A stretch of 64,000 bases of DNA, from positions 2,958,501 to 3,022,500 of the forward strand of contig NZ_WHLY01000002.1 in NCBI RefSeq assembly GCF_009296315.1. The letters run 5' to 3'. The position numbers were made by a program, and so were the translations under genes. A model generated the notes under the pieces. It was given only the letters and a program-made list of their open reading frames with translations, made no database searches and had not been told where the DNA came from. The stretch comes from Salmonirosea aquatica. GTDB lineage: Bacteria; Bacteroidota; Bacteroidia; Cytophagales; Spirosomataceae. This document shows positions 1 through 8,480 of the stretch, piece by piece. Numbering within the stretch: the first letter of the stretch is position 1; each line of letters opens with the position of its first letter.

Positions 1-3000
1 GTCCTTCGGCTCCATAATTGGATACCAGCATTACTCCATGAAGAGGGTCGGAGAAACTAAGGTCTGAACGACCCAGAGGAGATCCGTCTACTATAAAGTC
101 ATTCCAGGTAGCGCCCCCATCTGTTGTTTTTTTTGCGGTATTTCCACTTACCCACCCTGTACTATTATTAATGAAATAGATATTATATAGAGGGCCGCTA
201 TCTAATGAGCCTACAATGGACCACGTTACACCACCATCGGTCGTTTTGGCCAACTGACCGCTAAACCCAGTACCTGCGTATCCCGTAGAAGCATTCGTGA
301 AGAAGAGAGAATTGATGAGATCAGGAAGATTGCTGCTATTCCATGAAATTCCTCCATCCGTCGTCCTGTATAGGCTCTGTTGATTTGATACCCAGCCTGT
401 ATTACTGTCTATGAAGTGAATCTTACTTTCAAAATAGCTGGACCCCAGATCGTATTGTTTTATCCAGGAGGTACCCCCATCGGTACTTTTATAGATGGCT
501 TTGGGCGTATTCGTTCCGGCGGCTACGGCATAGCCAATATTTTGATCTAAAAAATCCAGTGCAACTACACCAAATAGCGTAGTTTTTGTCCAAACTTTTC
601 CTCCATTTACCGTCTTCGTCAAGAAATTTGAAGTGGTTCCCGCCCAGCCGATGTTTTTATCGGCAAAGTCCAGTGTGCTTTTACCATAGTCACCTTCTCC
701 GGCAACTGTACCCTGTCCCAGGGTCGTTTTCCACTCATATGAAGTTGGACCTTGGCTACCTTTTAAAATCCGTCCTGCTCGGCCCGTGATCCAGGCTTTG
801 GTGGCGTCCCACATATAAATTGCGGCGGTATAGGTAGGAGGTGACACCGTAGAAGACCAGTTGACACCGCCATCGGAGGTCACGAAAATACCCTGCGATG
901 TGAGTAGCGTTCCATGGCTTACATCGCTGAAAAAGATAGCCTTGAAATAGGTATTGGTAGAAAATGCCCCTATCATATTATTCCAGGTGTTCCCTCCATC
1001 AACGGTTTTATACAAGGCACCGCCGTACCCTGCTATCCAGCCTATTGACGGATTCACAAAAAAAACATCGCTCCACGAACTGTTCGTGCCGATTCCTGAA
1101 CTAATCTGAGTCCAGTTTACACCGCCATCGGTCGTTTTGGCTAACCCACCATTGTATCCGACCATCCAGCCTACCAAATAACTGGTAAAGTGCACCCTCT
1201 GGCCCGTTCCAGTACCTGTGGTGTAGGGTGTCCAGGTAAGGCCTCCGTCGTTTGTGCGAACTACGGCACCATTCGCGGACAAAAGCCATCCGTTGTTAGG
1301 GTCAGTAAAAAATAGATCATTGACTGGATAAAGTCCCCCTAAGTTGACGTCACTCCATGTTAGCCCGGCATCGGTGGTTTTCCATATTGTGGAGGAAAAG
1401 GACCCGGCAACCCAGCCTACCGTGCTGCTGGTAAAATAGACAGATTTTAAGTCATCTTTCCCGGCAAAGGATACTACGTTCCAGGTGTCTCCACCATCCG
1501 TGGTACGCACAATCTTGCCTTTGTTACCCACGGCGATGCCGACCAGGTCGCTCACGAAATGAATGTCGTTAAAATCCTCCCCGTCGGGTAGTGGGTTTTG
1601 CCAGGTCCAAGCTTCGGCTTGCGGCTCAGCGGTATAGGTGCCGGGTTGGGTAGCCTGGTAAGTCGCGGTGGTGGCACTTGGAATTAGAGTACCATCCCGC
1701 TTCCAGAGCAGACTGCCACCGCTGGGTAAACCGCTGGCGGTGAGAATCACGTTGCCGTCGAAGCAGGTACCCTCGTTGGATGAGATGGTAATGGTGGGTG
1801 CGACAATGGGCGAAATACTGGCCACGGTCTTTTCACTCCCCACCGTGCAGGTGGCGAAGTAAGTAGTAGTAGCCGTAGGACTAACGGTTATTGATGTTGT
1901 AGTACTGCCATCAGACCAGCTCACCGTCCCCGCGCAGCCATCGGCAGTGAGCGCTACACTTTCACCTTGGCAGAGTACATTAGGCCCGGTGACGGTGAAG
2001 GTACCCTGCGTTGCGCAACTTCTGATTTTTAAGGTTTGCGCCGCCACACTACCCAACACAGGCGGCGACAGCGACACGACCCGCACTTTATAGGTATCGG
2101 CATCAGCCAGGCCATTCGGAATTTTTGCCGATAGAGGGCTGCTGGTACCCGTAGTTTCCAGGCTGGTGAAGTTCTCGCCCGTGGCATCCGATAGCTGCAC
2201 GATGAATTGGTTGCCCTCATCGAAAGCACCGCCCGAAGTAGTGAAAGGCACCAAAATGGTAGCCCCTGTGCAGACCGTGCCATTACCTATGACAGGAACA
2301 TTTGCCGTTTGGATTTGCTGCGGATACGGCTCCCCGCCGCCGCCCACGGCTACATACATGGTGTCCTTGAACGTACCATCGTAGGTGAAGATGACTACGG
2401 CCTCACCTTTTTGAATGCCTTTAAATTGGCCCGTTTGGGCGTTGTAGGTTAGGCAGGCGGGGTTGGAGATGGAAACGTTGAGTTTTACTGGATCTAGAAT
2501 CTGCGTTATGAACGTTGGATATTGTAATTGATAATTTGGCCTAAAATTTACTTCATTTGCAATAGATTTCACTTCTGGGGATACACTAAATGTTAATAAC
2601 CTCTCATCATTTTTGATGTTCACTATTAATGTATCAAAATAGCAGATAGTTGTGTCTCCTTTGACGTAGGATGCTTTTGCTAGAATTAATTCTTGATGCG
2701 AAATACCCTTTTCTGACGAAATTGAAAATAAATGTTTCTTCTTTTGAAGTGTGTCACCAATTTCTTGTATTTGAAAATTTACAATCACAGATTTCAAATT
2801 AGTAGAATCTGATAAATTAACCTCTATGGAAAATTGCATTCCCGCATTAAGCATTTCATTCGAGAATGGCTTAGTAATATTGATTTTGTTTCTATTAAAT
2901 TCCTCTCTGTATACCTTTTTAGAGGTTGAATTATTCATTAGCGACTTGCTCACAGTTTCAGGAGCAGCTTGGCGACCTCCTGCTTGTGGCCTGGTATTAC

Positions 3001-6000
3001 TTGGTAGTGAGCCGAAAAATTCAGAGTTAACCCTTTTATTTAAGAGTTCTTTCACTTTATTAGATATAGGGAGTTGATCAGTAACTGAAATGTGATTGTA
3101 GTTCAGCATTGCTTTGAGCAGATTGTTATCTGAAAAGTGTGAAATTTGCGGTGAATTCGGGCTTAATTTAGCTTGTTGGCTGACTAGGGGGACCACTATG
3201 TCTCCATCCCACCAATTGCTGTACCTAGTAGCAACTAGCATAAATGCTTCTGTAAGCTTTAAGACATAAAGTGCCTTTTCAGGTGCAGTTAAATATTTCT
3301 CTACTACTCCAATTCTTGGATGCAGTTCTTTAAACTTGTAAAGAACATCATCAAGTGGCGGGGGCAATGAAGTTTCAGAGCCTTCATTAAAATAACTAAA
3401 TATCTTATATAGAAATTGAACCTGTGAGTTTAAATTTTCAATATCTATAATTGTATTTTCAAAGTCCGGTATTGGTGTTTGACCAGGCAAAAAATCACTC
3501 GTAATTATATGAGTAGGTAAATTAAATTCCTTAAAATCAATACCCCCATTTCCTCCAATCACTTGCAAGTTTTTTATAGCTGAACTTGGTTCAAATGAGT
3601 AATAGCAAATTGGATCAATAAATATATTGCATTTTTTGGAAATGCTTTTTGCATCTGGCTTAATAAAGTTACTTATGAAATGATATGCACTGTACTTATC
3701 TTGATATTCTAATGCCGCCAAATATGCATATGATAAAGGTTTATTGAAAGTATAAGGGAGCAGGGGAACAATGCCATCAACTAAGTCTGCCCAAGGCGAT
3801 CCTCCATGAGGGGTATTTATAGTGATAACCTTGTTTACTGAACCTTTTTGATATGTTTTGTAAAAATAATTACTGCCGTAATACTTAGAACTAAATTTAT
3901 CTATTGCGGTTCTTAGTACTGATCCACCCATGCTATGGCAAACATAATCTACTTGTGAGGCTACATAACCACCTGCTCTGGTTTTTTCAAGAACCCCACC
4001 AATAGAATTTTCTCTTCCGATAATTGTGCCATCTAATATGCCTAAAGCATTTACATCAAATGGGCCATTAGACTGAATATTGACTTTATAAATATTGCCT
4101 TTGAAAAGCTTATAGTCAGTACCACTTATCAGTTTGAATTTGTCCCAAGCACCTGAATCACTATTCAACCCATGCACCAGCATCAAAGGCGGTCGCACAA
4201 TTTGAATAGATTTGATCAATTGCTCGACAGACCCATCAGCGTAAGTAATCGTAACCTTAACATCGACATACCTCTCACTTTCATTGGAATAGTCTGCAGC
4301 CGCTGGCAATCCGTCGCGCATGAAATCGTCTGGGGCGACGTACCAGAACCAGTACTTACCATCTGAATTGGGGGTTAGCTTTTGAGCCGAAATCGTTGAG
4401 AGGTCGTTGGCTTCTTCGCTGTATTGGTTGTTATTCTGCTGAGTGGCATACTTGACCCGGCCCAGCCATGCTCCATTGTTGAAATTGGCGGGGTCGTTGC
4501 CGCTTTCAGAATTCAATAAAGTAAGGTTGACTGATTGTATCGGACTGCCGATTGAAGAGTTTGTTTTCTCTACTACCAAATATATCCGGGCCACGCCATC
4601 GGCGGCTATGCCTATCGGGTCGGTAGCGGGCATGGGCGTAAAACTCCTGTCCCATTTAAGGGACACTTTACTAATACTCGGCACAACTTTGACATATACC
4701 TTCGGGCTTTCGGCTATCCGTTGGTTGTCATACATATCCCGAACAATGAACTGTAGAGGCCAGCCATTCCCTTGTGTACCGGTGCCGAAGTGAGCTGTGG
4801 GCATCGGCACCCGGATGGTTTCCCTAAGCTCGGAGTTGAGTAAGCCGGAATTTTCGGACATTTGGTATAACAGCGTAAACGCATTAGGGTCAGCCCCTCC
4901 CGTGAACCGATAGCCTATTTCGTAGCGGTACTTCCGGGAGGCCCCACTTTGGGCATAGGCAGCACCTTTCAATAATTTGTCGGCGATCTGGATGGCTACT
5001 TCGCCCCCTGGGATAATTTCGATGGTGGCATTTTCTTTGTCGGGGCTTACAATGCTTAGCGTAGCCACCTCTTTCGGTTGTACCACGGATATCGAGGCAC
5101 CTGGATTATTCTGCTTGGTATCCCTGGCCACGAGGGTGAGGTAGCGGTCTTGGTAGGTAACTGGAACCGTAAAATTGATATTGATGCTGCCATCCGATGC
5201 GACCATTTGGCTCGGGTATGTTGCGCCTTCGATTTGGGGGGTACTGCCCAGCGTCACCGAGGTACCTGGCTCAAAATTCCCGCCCATAACCTGTACCGTG
5301 CCGCCGGGGCTAACCTCCGATGTGTTAAGCCGAATGAATGGCACCCGCACTACGGGGACGGTACTTGCCGCCTCAATATTCACCAGCACCGGATTGACCG
5401 TGCCGTTGACCGTAGCCACCCGCACAAAATCCCCGCTGCCCTGCTTGGTAAGCAACTCGATAGGGACATTTGCCCCGATTTGCACCGCTTGGGGCTGGAA
5501 GTTGCCGTTGAGATCGAGCGTACTCCCGGCACCAATGCCTTGATTGGCTTGCAGCAGCGTAGGTGTGCCATTATTTGCTTTCAAATAAATATCGCCCTGC
5601 CAAGTGGTGCTGCTAGTGTTTTTGAGCGAAGCCGTGAGGTTATAGCCTGTATCTACGTTGAGGGTACTTAGGCCGCCGCCGAAACGGAGGGTAGTTGAAA
5701 GAGTGATAGTCTGTGTGGGTACTTCATTTTTTAATATAATTACTCGGTAGTCAGTACCACTAGTGCCGTTGGTCGCAAAGTTCCCATTATTGGTTTGAAT
5801 CATGGACATATTATAACCTCCGTTAAGAGATTTCTCCCATTCAACCTGTCCACTATTGCTCATTTTTATTATCCAGGATCCGGAATTGGAATCGTCCCTA
5901 AATACGCCTGAATTATGTGACCCAGTAATTGCAAAACCCCCGTCGAGAGTAGAAATTAGTGAGGATATAAAAATTTGCGCTCCACCGTGATTATAACTAC

Positions 6001-7003
6001 CGAGCGTTTTGTCCCAAATTATTTTTCCGCTATCGTCTAATTTAACAATCCAATAACTACTGGCACCTCTGTTATTTTCAGTTTTGTCACCTGACTTATT
6101 AGAATAGGAATTTCCAGCTACTATAAAACCCCCAGTAGGATCAACTTTTACTATTGGATTGGTTTCACCATCACTACCTCCAATCGTCTTATCCCAAATT
6201 TTATTTCCATCTATATCCAATTTTACAATCCAATAGTCGAGTGAACCCTTACTATCGTCTGTCTTATCTCCTGATTTGTCTGAATTAGAAGTTCCAGATA
6301 TCACTAGATCTCCATTACTAGTTGAAACCATACTTGTGAAATATTCAACTCCCGAACCTCCAATAGTTTTATCCCAGATTTTATTGCCATTGGGATCTAT
6401 CTTTACGAGCCAATAATCAATAGGGCCAATTAGTGGTTGAGTTTTATCTCCTGATTTATCCGAACTAGATCGTCCACCTACTACAAAATTACCATCAGTG
6501 GTAGCTACAATTGAGAAAGCCCATTCTATACTATTTCCTCCAAATGTTTTGTCCCAGATCTTATTGCCATATTTGTCAAGTTTAAATATCCAATAATCAT
6601 CTTCACCTTTTGAGTTATCTGATTTATCAAATAATGAATTTAAATCAGAATCACCAGCAAATATGACTCCTCCATCATTTGTTGCGACCATTTGTAAACT
6701 GCTATTTTTTGGAGCACCTCCTGGCCCACCAATAGTTTTATCCCATATTTTTTTTCCATCTTGGTCAATTTTTATAATCCAATAATCATATCCATAATTA
6801 ATAGCTCTTCTATCCTCTGATTTTTCTCCTGATTTGTTTGATATGGAAGTACCTGAAAGTATAAAATACCCATCACTTGTGGTTACTATTGAGCTGGCAA
6901 ATTCGTTACTATCTCCTCCAAAGGTTTTATCCCAAACAATCGTAGGAGCTTGAGCAAAGGCCGAAAAACCAACTAGGCAAAAAAGTATAGCGTACTTATA
7001 CAT
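1..7003 (-). CDS. Giant secreted multidomain protein (repeat propeller, TIG/Ig-like, lipase-like, Ycf48-like repeats), C-terminus outside window
   Basis: Reading leftwards from an ATG at 7003, the frame stays open to the window edge, giving 2334 codons. It begins with a signal peptide (MYKYAILFCLVGFSAFAQ). About seven repeats of roughly 60 residues follow, each starting WDKTxGG, in residues 24-400. A TIG/IPT-like stretch lies near 550. An alpha/beta-hydrolase (lipase/PGAP1-like) domain spans about 935-1310, starting LMLVHGLNSDSGAW, with likely triad Ser1024 (in VCHSMGGS), Asp1268 (DGDIVVP) and His1304 (YNHIS). Ig-like segments lie at about 1575-1725. Ycf48/BNR-type repeats (TTDGGxTW) run from about 1800 to the edge. 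Large repeat proteins of this kind in Bacteroidota are usually type IX cargo, whose sorting domain would lie beyond the window. The repeat and lipase parts are visibly AT-rich, so the gene looks mosaic. The hydrolase substrate is unknown. Confidence 0.85.
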   Translation of the reverse strand, partial: MYKYAILFCLVGFSAFAQAPTIVWDKTFGGDSNEFASSIVTTSDGYFILSGTSISNKSGEKSEDRRAINYGYDYWIIKIDQDGKKIWDKTIGGPGGAPKNSSLQMVATNDGGVIFAGDSDLNSLFDKSDNSKGEDDYWIFKLDKYGNKIWDKTFGGNSIEWAFSIVATTDGNFVVGGRSSSDKSGDKTQPLIGPIDYWLVKIDPNGNKIWDKTIGGSGVEYFTSMVSTSNGDLVISGTSNSDKSGDKTDDSKGSLDYWIVKLDIDGNKIWDKTIGGSDGETNPIVKVDPTGGFIVAGNSYSNKSGDKTENNRGASSYWIVKLDDSGKIIWDKTLGSYNHGGAQIFISSLISTLDGGFAITGSHNSGVFRDDSNSGSWIIKMSNSGQVEWEKSLNGGYNMSMIQTNNGNFATNGTSGTDYRVIILKNEVPTQTITLSTTLRFGGGLSTLNVDTGYNLTASLKNTSSTTWQGDIYLKANNGTPTLLQANQGIGAGSTLDLNGNFQPQAVQIGANVPIELLTKQGSGDFVRVATVNGTVNPVLVNIEAASTVPVVRVPFIRLNTSEVSPGGTVQVMGGNFEPGTSVTLGSTPQIEGATYPSQMVASDGSININFTVPVTYQDRYLTLVARDTKQNNPGASISVVQPKEVATLSIVSPDKENATIEIIPGGEVAIQIADKLLKGAAYAQSGASRKYRYEIGYRFTGGADPNAFTLLYQMSENSGLLNSELRETIRVPMPTAHFGTGTQGNGWPLQFIVRDMYDNQRIAESPKVYVKVVPSISKVSLKWDRSFTPMPATDPIGIAADGVARIYLVVEKTNSSIGSPIQSVNLTLLNSESGNDPANFNNGAWLGRVKYATQQNNNQYSEEANDLSTISAQKLTPNSDGKYWFWYVAPDDFMRDGLPAAADYSNESERYVDVKVTITYADGSVEQLIKSIQIVRPPLMLVHGLNSDSGAWDKFKLISGTDYKLFKGNIYKVNIQSNGPFDVNALGILDGTIIGRENSIGGVLEKTRAGGYVASQVDYVCHSMGGSVLRTAIDKFSSKYYGSNYFYKTYQKGSVNKVITINTPHGGSPWADLVDGIVPLLPYTFNKPLSYAYLAALEYQDKYSAYHFISNFIKPDAKSISKKCNIFIDPICYYSFEPSSAIKNLQVIGGNGGIDFKEFNLPTHIITSDFLPGQTPIPDFENTIIDIENLNSQVQFLYKIFSYFNEGSETSLPPPLDDVLYKFKELHPRIGVVEKYLTAPEKALYVLKLTEAFMLVATRYSNWWDGDIVVPLVSQQAKLSPNSPQISHFSDNNLLKAMLNYNHISVTDQLPISNKVKELLNKRVNSEFFGSLPSNTRPQAGGRQAAPETVSKSLMNNSTSKKVYREEFNRNKINITKPFSNEMLNAGMQFSIEVNLSDSTNLKSVIVNFQIQEIGDTLQKKKHLFSISSEKGISHQELILAKASYVKGDTTICYFDTLIVNIKNDERLLTFSVSPEVKSIANEVNFRPNYQLQYPTFITQILDPVKLNVSISNPACLTYNAQTGQFKGIQKGEAVVIFTYDGTFKDTMYVAVGGGGEPYPQQIQTANVPVIGNGTVCTGATILVPFTTSGGAFDEGNQFIVQLSDATGENFTSLETTGTSSPLSAKIPNGLADADTYKVRVVSLSPPVLGSVAAQTLKIRSCATQGTFTVTGPNVLCQGESVALTADGCAGTVSWSDGSTTTSITVSPTATTTYFATCTVGSEKTVASISPIVAPTITISSNEGTCFDGNVILTASGLPSGGSLLWKRDGTLIPSATTATYQATQPGTYTAEPQAEAWTWQNPLPDGEDFNDIHFVSDLVGIAVGNKGKIVRTTDGGDTWNVVSFAGKDDLKSVYFTSSTVGWVAGSFSSTIWKTTDAGLTWSDVNLGGLYPVNDLFFTDPNNGWLLSANGAVVRTNDGGLTWTPYTTGTGTGQRVHFTSYLVGWMVGYNGGLAKTTDGGVNWTQISSGIGTNSSWSDVFFVNPSIGWIAGYGGALYKTVDGGNTWNNMIGAFSTNTYFKAIFFSDVSHGTLLTSQGIFVTSDGGVNWSSTVSPPTYTAAIYMWDATKAWITGRAGRILKGSQGPTSYEWKTTLGQGTVAGEGDYGKSTLDFADKNIGWAGTTSNFLTKTVNGGKVWTKTTLFGVVALDFLDQNIGYAVAAGTNTPKAIYKSTDGGTSWIKQYDLGSSYFESKIHFIDSNTGWVSNQQSLYRTTDGGISWNSSNLPDLINSLFFTNASTGYAGTGFSGQLAKTTDGGVTWSIVGSLDSGPLYNIYFINNSTGWVSGNTAKKTTDGGATWNDFIVDGSPLGRSDLSFSDPLHGVMLVSNYGAEG

Positions 7004-7044
7004 AAGAATTAGTGTAATATTTTGGTAAATATTTTTTTGGGCAA

Positions 7045-7482
7045 TCAAGAAAATCTGATTTTCTTTCCCCCCACGAGTTCCTTCTTCCTCCCTTTCCTCC
7101 TACTCACCCCCCAAACACTCCCATCCACCAACTCGACGCCGTTTTCAGAAATGGTGTGGATATACTGTCGGTTGACGGCGTGGCTGCGGTGGATGCGTTC
7201 AAAGGAATGCGCGGGTAGGCGGGTGAGCATCTCGCCCAGCGTGCGGGAGTAGAGCAGGGTACCTCCATCGCGGAAGTGAAAGCGGGTATAGTTGCGCTCG
7301 CCGCTGAGGGCCAGGATGTGGTCGGCGGGAACGAAGCACTTGCCATGCGGAAAGGGGAGCAACAATCCGGCGGGCAGCAGCGGGCGGACGATGGTGAGGG
7401 GGACAACTGGTTTGGGGAGAGTAGAGCGTGCCTGCATAGAGTGAGGGGAATGGTGGTGATCCCTAAAACTACCCTTTACCAT
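7045..7482 (-). CDS. Small stand-alone LytTR DNA-binding protein
   Basis: This 145-residue protein consists mostly of a LytTR domain: ADHILALSGERNYTRFHF, then the conserved LPAHSFERIHRSHAVN segment and a C-terminal basic tail. There is no receiver domain, so it is either a constitutive regulator or one controlled by another protein. LytTR proteins bind direct repeats upstream of target genes. It sits 41 bp upstream of the giant secreted protein on the same strand, so the two may be co-transcribed. The first ATG (7482) gives an atypical N-terminus, and an ATG at 7437 (MQARSTLP) is a credible alternative start. The domain assignment is firm. The target genes are not known. Confidence 0.75.
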   Translation of the reverse strand: MVKGSFRDHHHSPHSMQARSTLPKPVVPLTIVRPLLPAGLLLPFPHGKCFVPADHILALSGERNYTRFHFRDGGTLLYSRTLGEMLTRLPAHSFERIHRSHAVNRQYIHTISENGVELVDGSVWGVSRRKGRKKELVGGKKIRFS

Positions 7483-7555
7483 TCTTTATCAAGAAAGCAA
7501 GCTCGCTATCGGTTCATTTTTCGTATGAACTGTCTTTTTATGATACAAACTGCTC

Positions 7556-8398
7556 CTATTTTAATCCAAAAAGCTTCCTAAAAAAGGATATTACCGGGTC
7601 GGGGAGCTGGGCCTTGGGCTGGGGATTCTGCAGAAGGTACTGCCGCAATTCCTGGCCGCCACTACGGGATGCATACACATGTCGCGCCGAATGTCGGAAT
7701 ACGATTCGCTTCTCGCTGTGGTCGTAGCGGTCGAGGTGGGTGAGGTTAATGAGGATGCTTTTGCTGATGGAAAAAAACTGGCCGTTGGAATGGAGCAGAG
7801 CGGCATAATGCCCTAGGTTACGGCTCGATACGAGCGGAGATTGGATGTCTTTCAGGTAGAGATCGGTCATGCTTCCGTTAGCTTCCAGATAGACGATGTC
7901 GTTTAGATCCACCAACTGCAGTGCGCCTTTTAGTAACGTTACGGTAAGGCGTTGTCCGGGATGAGCCTGGTTACTGAGAAATTCCAGAAAAAGCTCCATT
8001 TGTTGCCGGGCCTGGGGGATTTCCCTGGGTTGCCCTACCTTATCGACGGCTTCATGCAATTCCCCGGCGGTGAAGGGTTTTTCCAGAAAAGCGAGCGGCG
8101 AATATTCGTAGCCGTGTTTGGCATTGTCGAAATCCCGGAAGCGAGTCATGAAGATAATGCGCAGCTCGTTGAGTCGATCCACTTTTTTCAAGCGTTTGAG
8201 TAAATCGTAGCACAGCCCGCCGATGATCTGAATGTCGGAAATAAGCAGATCGGGCCGCGTCTCGATAATGCCCACGTAAGCTGATTCCATCTCTCCTGAG
8301 GTACCCACAACCTTGACCTGCGGGCATTTCAGGGCCAGAAAATCCAGCACGTTGGCCAGTTCCAGGGCGTTATCTTCAACGATGTAGGTTTTTAACAT
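7556..8398 (-). CDS. LytTR-family response regulator
   Basis: The 280-residue protein has an N-terminal receiver domain (residues 1-120) with acidic cluster VEDN near residue 8, phospho-acceptor Asp55 (DLLISDIQ), the conserved Thr in FMTRF and the Lys in LEKPF. A C-terminal LytTR DNA-binding domain follows (about 150-250), starting RLTVTLLKGALQLVDLND. It lies directly downstream of, and on the same strand as, a LytS-like histidine kinase (gap about 80 bp), so the two are probably a cognate pair. The kinase would phosphorylate Asp55 and the LytTR domain would act on DNA. The regulon cannot be read from the sequence. Confidence 0.9.
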   Translation of the reverse strand: MLKTYIVEDNALELANVLDFLALKCPQVKVVGTSGEMESAYVGIIETRPDLLISDIQIIGGLCYDLLKRLKKVDRLNELRIIFMTRFRDFDNAKHGYEYSPLAFLEKPFTAGELHEAVDKVGQPREIPQARQQMELFLEFLSNQAHPGQRLTVTLLKGALQLVDLNDIVYLEANGSMTDLYLKDIQSPLVSSRNLGHYAALLHSNGQFFSISKSILINLTHLDRYDHSEKRIVFRHSARHVYASRSGGQELRQYLLQNPQPKAQLPDPVISFFRKLFGLK

Positions 8399-8480
8399 GA
8401 GGATGTCTAGAGGGAGAGTACAAGTTATAGAATGACGTGTAGGGATGAAATAAGAAATGTGGCAAATACGTACTTTCTTT

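Noticed and set aside
5078-5671. Open frame of 197 codons on the plus strand inside the giant gene
   Set aside because: Antisense shadow of the TIG/Ig-like part. The minus-strand frame is continuous across it.
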